In this document: piece after piece, positions 61,346 through 64,000 of the stretch
Layout of the letters: every line of letters begins with the position of its first letter
Numbering within the stretch: position 1 is the stretch's first letter
Source of the DNA: Otis tarda
Taxonomy: Eukaryota > Chordata > Aves > Otidiformes > Otididae
Assembly (NCBI GenBank): GCA_026413225.1
Contig: JAPMTP010000076.1
Coordinates: forward strand, 62,001 to 126,000
Direction of reading: 5' to 3'
DNA length: 64,000 nt
The notes under the pieces: model-generated
The model's input: only the letters and a program-made list of their open reading frames with translations
What the model was told of the DNA's origin: nothing
The model's database searches: none
Translations under genes and position numbers: made by a program

Positions 61346-62343
61346 TTGGGATTGTCCCATGTGAAAGCAAAAATTTTCTGGCTGGCTTCATGGAGAGGGA
61401 GGCAAAAGAAAGCATCTTTTAAATCTAGGACCGTGAACCAAGCTACATCAGGTTTTAGCGTGGTTAATAGGGTATAGGTGTTAGCTACCACAGGGTACAG
61501 GTCCGCTGTTATTTTGTTGATGGCTCTTAAGTCTTGAACTATCCTATAGGACCCATCAGGTTTCTTAACTGGAAGCACAGGTGTATTGAATTCTGACTCA
61601 CATTCTTTTAGTAGTCTTAGTTCTATGAACCGCTCTATGATGGGACAAATTCCTTCCCTATCTTCCATTTTCAGTGGGTATTGTTTGATCCTGATGGCAC
61701 TCTGTCCCTCCTTTAGTTTTACTATTGTTGGTGGTGCGTTCTTTGCTCGTCCCGGTATATCGGTTGCCCAGACTCCGGGATATACTTGGTCAACAATTCT
61801 TGCACCAATTTCTCCTGTTGCAGGGGTACTGACCAAGGATAGACTCATAATTTGAACGTATTGGTGATCATTTACCTCCAGAGTAACTTCCCCTTGCTTA
61901 AATTTGATTGTTGCTTCTAGTTGTTCTAATAAATCCCTAGCAAGAAGGGCCTTTGGAGAATTTGGCATATACAGAAATTTATGGATCCCCACTTGCTTCC
62001 CCAATTTGTATTTTAAGGGTCTGCAAAAGCAAGCCTCTTCAGTCTGGCCTGTCGCACCTTTCACTGTAATATAATCATTTTCCAGAGGCATCAAAGCTTG
62101 ATTCAGAACAGAATAAGTCGCTCCCGTGTCTACTAAAAATTGGATTTCTTTTTGTTCTTCCCCTAACTTTATTTTTACTGAGAGGTCGGCTAGACAATTT
62201 TCTTCAGCCACGTGAGCTACCGTTTTCCCTTGATTGTTGCGCCATCTAGCGTTCCTTTGGCGCTCAGGGCACTCGTTCTTCCAGTGTCCGGGCTTTTTAT
62301 ATAGCGCACATTGATTCCTACCCAGAGGCGTCAGCCCACGCAT
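61340..62343 (-). pseudogene. pro-pol: Endogenous retroviral nucleocapsid zinc finger, protease and first RT part
   Basis: It opens with a nucleocapsid zinc knuckle that reads QCALYKKPGHWKNECPE, so the second cysteine of the C-X2-C-X4-H-X4-C pattern is tyrosine. Next comes an aspartic protease with FLVDTGATYSVLN (active-site DTGA) and ALLARDLLEQL, which would cleave the Gag-Pol precursor. Then the RT start: PVKKPDGSYRIVQDLRAIN and WFTVLDLKDAFFCLPL, with the first catalytic aspartate present. The frame is open from about 62,343 to about 61,340, where a one-base shift takes it into nonsense. The last 710 bases on the upstream side are mirrored in the right arm of the palindrome. Confidence 0.92.
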
Positions 62344-62368
62344 TGGTTTAACTTTAAATTTCCGATTT

Positions 62369-62538
62369 TCATTTTTCTCTTACCACTGCTAGTATTTTCT
62401 TCTCGTCTTGCCTGTAACTTTCCTCTCGATTGCTAAATATTCTCCATGCTTCTTCTAATAACCTTTCTAAGGCTCTGTTTTCAGGAGGTCTTAGTTTTGC
62501 AATTTGCGCCTAATATCCCCTTGTGAGGGGATATCCGT
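62369..62538 (-). pseudogene. gag: Endogenous retroviral gag: capsid C-terminus, left arm
   Basis: Encodes the C-terminal part of a gammaretrovirus-type capsid: DIRRKLQ, then ALERLLEEAWRIFSNREES, then KKILAVVREK and a stop. A single-base loss in the A run near 62,497 (four A against five in the right arm) introduces an early stop. A further one-base shift separates it from the zinc finger. Nothing recognisable as gag lies upstream; satellite-like sequence takes over at about 62,545. Confidence 0.82.
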
Positions 62539-62544
62539 AGCCCC

Positions 62545-62736
62545 TGTTTTCTCCTCCGGGCAGCCGGCTTTAGCTGATGAGAAGTGTTGGTGGGCAAATC
62601 ATCCAGGGAAGCGAAGAGTCGCAATGCTTCTGCGCCGGCGGGGCCGTTACCAAGAGCGAGTGAAGAGCAGCAAGAGCTTTCCGTGCTGACCCTTTTCAAG
62701 TGAGAGTTTGGCCAGACGTTTGCTGTTTTAGTGCTT
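62545..62736 (-). repeat. Diverged GC-rich satellite monomer, reverse, left arm of palindrome
   Basis: Aligns by eye along most of a satellite monomer: AGCTGATGAGAAGTG, ATCATCCAGGGAAGCG, GCAATGCTTCTGCGCC, GAGTGAAGAGCAGCAAGAGC, GTGCTGACCCTTTTCAAGTG and CCAGACGTTTGCTG correspond in order to the normal AGCTGGTGGTAAACG, TTCGTCAGGGAAAGC, CCAATGTCTGTGCTGC, GCTGAGGAGCAGCAAGAGC, GGCTGGCACTTTTGGTGTGG and CCGACGTTCGTG. It is fused directly to the retroviral capsid sequence. Confidence 0.8.
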
Positions 62737-62896
62737 TGCTGCTTCTGCGCAGCTTGGACAAAAATCATTGCGGCTTTCGCGGTTCAAGTTGTGCAGCGAA
62801 GGCAGAGAGCCTCGTCGTCCGGATCCCCGGAGCTCCGCGGGAAAGAGCGAGACGAGAGCCGCGAGAGCTTCGAGTGCGGCCAGCTCGTGTGTGGCG
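62737..62896 (-). repeat. Palindrome spacer: very diverged satellite-like monomer
   Basis: 160 bp not shared between the arms, rich in GC and CpG. CGAGAGCTTCGAGTGCGGCC matches the place of CAAGAGCTTGAGTGGCTGGC, and CCTCGTCGTCCGGATCCCCG the place of CCTGTTCGTCAGGGAAAGCC. It is probably a second reverse monomer in tandem with the one to its left. Similarity is weak in its first 50 bases. Confidence 0.6.
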
Positions 62897-63088
62897 AAGC
62901 ACTAAAACAGCAAACGTCTGGCCAAACTCTCACTTGAAAAGGGTCAGCACGGAAAGCTCTTGCTGCTCTTCACTCGCTCTTGGTAACGGCCCCGCCGGCG
63001 CAGAAGCATTGCGACTCTTCGCTTCCCTGGATGATTTGCCCACCAGCACTTCTCATCAGCTAAAGCCGGCTGCCCGGAGGAGAAAACA
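62897..63088 (+). repeat. Diverged GC-rich satellite monomer, forward, right arm of palindrome
   Basis: Reverse complement of 62,545-62,736 with one base difference noticed (CCCACCAGCAC against CCCACCAACAC). The satellite likeness can be followed to about GCCCGGAGGAGAAAAC, where the A-rich end of a monomer would lie. Retroviral capsid follows directly. Confidence 0.8.
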
Positions 63089-63094
63089 GGGGCT

Positions 63095-63265
63095 ACGGAT
63101 ATCCCCTCACAAGGGGATATTAGGCGCAAATTGCAAAAACTAAGACCTCCTGAAAACAGAGCCTTAGAAAGGTTATTAGAAGAAGCATGGAGAATATTTA
63201 GCAATCGAGAGGAAAGTTACAGGCAAGACGAGAAGAAAATACTAGCAGTGGTAAGAGAAAAATGA
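63095..63265 (+). pseudogene. gag: Endogenous retroviral gag: capsid C-terminus, right arm
   Basis: The 56-codon open stretch ending in a stop at 63,263-63,265 carries the same capsid end as the left arm (DIRRKLQKL, ALERLLEEAW, ILAVVREK). Here the A run has five A and the frame stays open to the stop. Nucleocapsid continues in another frame. Confidence 0.82.
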
Positions 63266-63290
63266 AAATCGGAAATTTAAAGTTAAACCA

Positions 63291-64000
63291 ATGCGTGGGC
63301 TGACGCCTCTGGGTAGGAATCAATGTGCGCTATATAAAAAGCCCGGACACTGGAAGAACGAGTGCCCTGAGCGCCAAAGGAACGCTAGATGGCGCAACAA
63401 TCAAGGGAAAACGGTAGCTCACGTGGCTGAAGAAAATTGTCTAGCCGACCTCTCAGTAAAAATAAAGTTAGGGGAAGAACAAAAAGAAATCCAATTTTTA
63501 GTAGACACGGGAGCGACTTATTCTGTTCTGAATCAAGCTTTGATGCCTCTGGAAAATGATTATATTACAGTGAAAGGTGCGACAGGCCAGACTGAAGAGG
63601 CTTGCTTTTGCAGACCCTTAAAATACAAATTGGGGAAGCAAGTGGGGATCCATAAATTTCTGTATATGCCAAATTCTCCAAAGGCCCTTCTTGCTAGGGA
63701 TTTATTAGAACAACTAGAAGCAACAATCAAATTTAAGCAAGGGGAAGTTACTCTGGAGGTAAATGATCACCAATACGTTCAAATTATGAGTCTATCCTTG
63801 GTCAGTACCCCTGCAACAGGAGAAATTGGTGCAAGAATTGTTGACCAAGTATATCCCGGAGTCTGGGCAACCGATATACCGGGACGAGCAAAGAACGCAC
63901 CACCAACAATAGTAAAACTAAAGGAGGGACAGAGTGCCATCAGGATCAAACAATACCCACTGAAAATGGAAGATAGGGAAGGAATTTGTCCCATCATAGA
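63291..64000 (+). pseudogene. pro-pol: Endogenous retroviral nucleocapsid, protease and RT start, right arm (runs off the window)
   Basis: Plus-strand copy of the protein encoded at 61,634-62,343: zinc knuckle with the same Cys-to-Tyr change (CALYKKPGHWKNEC), DTGA protease, and the start of RT. It is open for all 236 codons to the window end. Because the left copy is frameshifted only further downstream, the state of the rest cannot be judged here. Confidence 0.9.

Larger units (their letters stand above)
56036..62538 (-). mobile_element. Truncated gammaretrovirus-like (class I) endogenous retrovirus
   Basis: Minus-strand order from right to left: end of gag capsid, nucleocapsid zinc finger, protease, RT, RNase H, integrase, env remnant, polypurine tract, 3' LTR. 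The RT with LPQGFKNSP and YVDD, the integrase with a GPF-containing C-terminal domain, and the DIRRKLQKL capsid motif all point to the gamma/epsilon-like class I group. The 5' LTR, primer site, matrix and most of capsid are absent; sequence upstream of capsid is diverged satellite. At least four frameshifts in pol, a collapsed env and two later LTR insertions make it non-functional. Confidence 0.93.
61634..64000. repeat. Inverted duplication (palindrome) centred at about 62,817
   Basis: The left arm 61,634-62,736 and right arm 62,897-64,000 are reverse complements. Paired coordinates add up to 125,634 in the outer part and 125,633 inside, because of one extra A in the right arm at about 63,143. 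Besides that I noticed only one base substitution over 1.1 kb. The arms contain diverged satellite, gag end, protease and RT start. The right arm continues beyond the window, so the true arm length is unknown. Confidence 0.95.

Noticed and set aside
62481..63204. Symmetric open frames of about 90-150 codons on both strands around the palindrome centre
   Set aside because: They arise from the diverged satellite and its mirror image, and run into gag in the wrong frame.

Overview
This window is non-genic heterochromatic DNA, almost certainly from a bird and probably a songbird. It consists of a 190-191 bp tandem satellite (about 275 monomers, estimated as length divided by period) invaded by endogenous retroviruses (ERVs). 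The bird call rests on two things. The LTRs at 7.0, 16.7, 21.1, 56.6 and 57.2 kb have the look of avian ERVL LTRs: a TGTC...GACA end structure, 5-bp target duplications, and a 3' end rich in GGGGAGTGAGAGAGA-type sequence. The monomer length also equals that of the zebra finch satellite known as Tgut191A. I cannot verify sequence identity to that satellite without a search. I see no host gene, rRNA, tRNA or CRISPR. The many 60-220 codon open frames in the satellite are by-products of a stop-poor monomer.

Layout. 1-29,867: satellite subfamily A in one orientation, called forward here (it contains CACACCAAAAGTGCCAG). It is interrupted by three near-identical copies of one LTR (7,022-8,165; 16,745-17,888; 21,131-22,272), all with the same ACCAC target duplication and the same flanking monomers. 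These are one insertion that was later amplified together with the satellite. Large blocks of the array are duplicated in register, including a 4.38-kb unit (LTR plus about 17 monomers) repeated in tandem at about 16.26-25.03 kb. At about 29,868 the array flips head-to-head. From 29,868 to about 48,865 it is subfamily A in reverse orientation, with its own 3-kb and 2.1-kb higher-order duplications. From about 48,865 to 55,769 it is mostly a more diverged subfamily B in reverse orientation, with a short A patch at about 49.1-49.65 kb. At about 55,790 a second flip gives about 1.4 strongly diverged forward monomers.

56,036-62,538: a broken gammaretrovirus-like (class I) ERV on the minus strand. 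It has a 3' LTR split by a nested ERVL-type LTR, a polypurine tract, an env remnant holding a second nested LTR, a pol with protease, RT, RNase H and integrase and at least four frameshifts, and the C-terminal end of gag capsid. The 5' LTR and most of gag are missing. In their place are GC-rich diverged satellite monomers (about 62,560-63,090) that form the middle of a near-perfect inverted duplication centred at about 62,817. The right arm repeats the gag-protease-RT sequence on the plus strand and runs off the window end.

The elements do not form a pathway. The interest lies in the history they record: satellite expansion by segmental duplication, capture of an LTR into a higher-order repeat, repeated orientation switches, and retrovirus insertion at a recurrent monomer phase. 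This is the kind of structure expected at a centromere edge, pericentromere or W-chromosome-like region.
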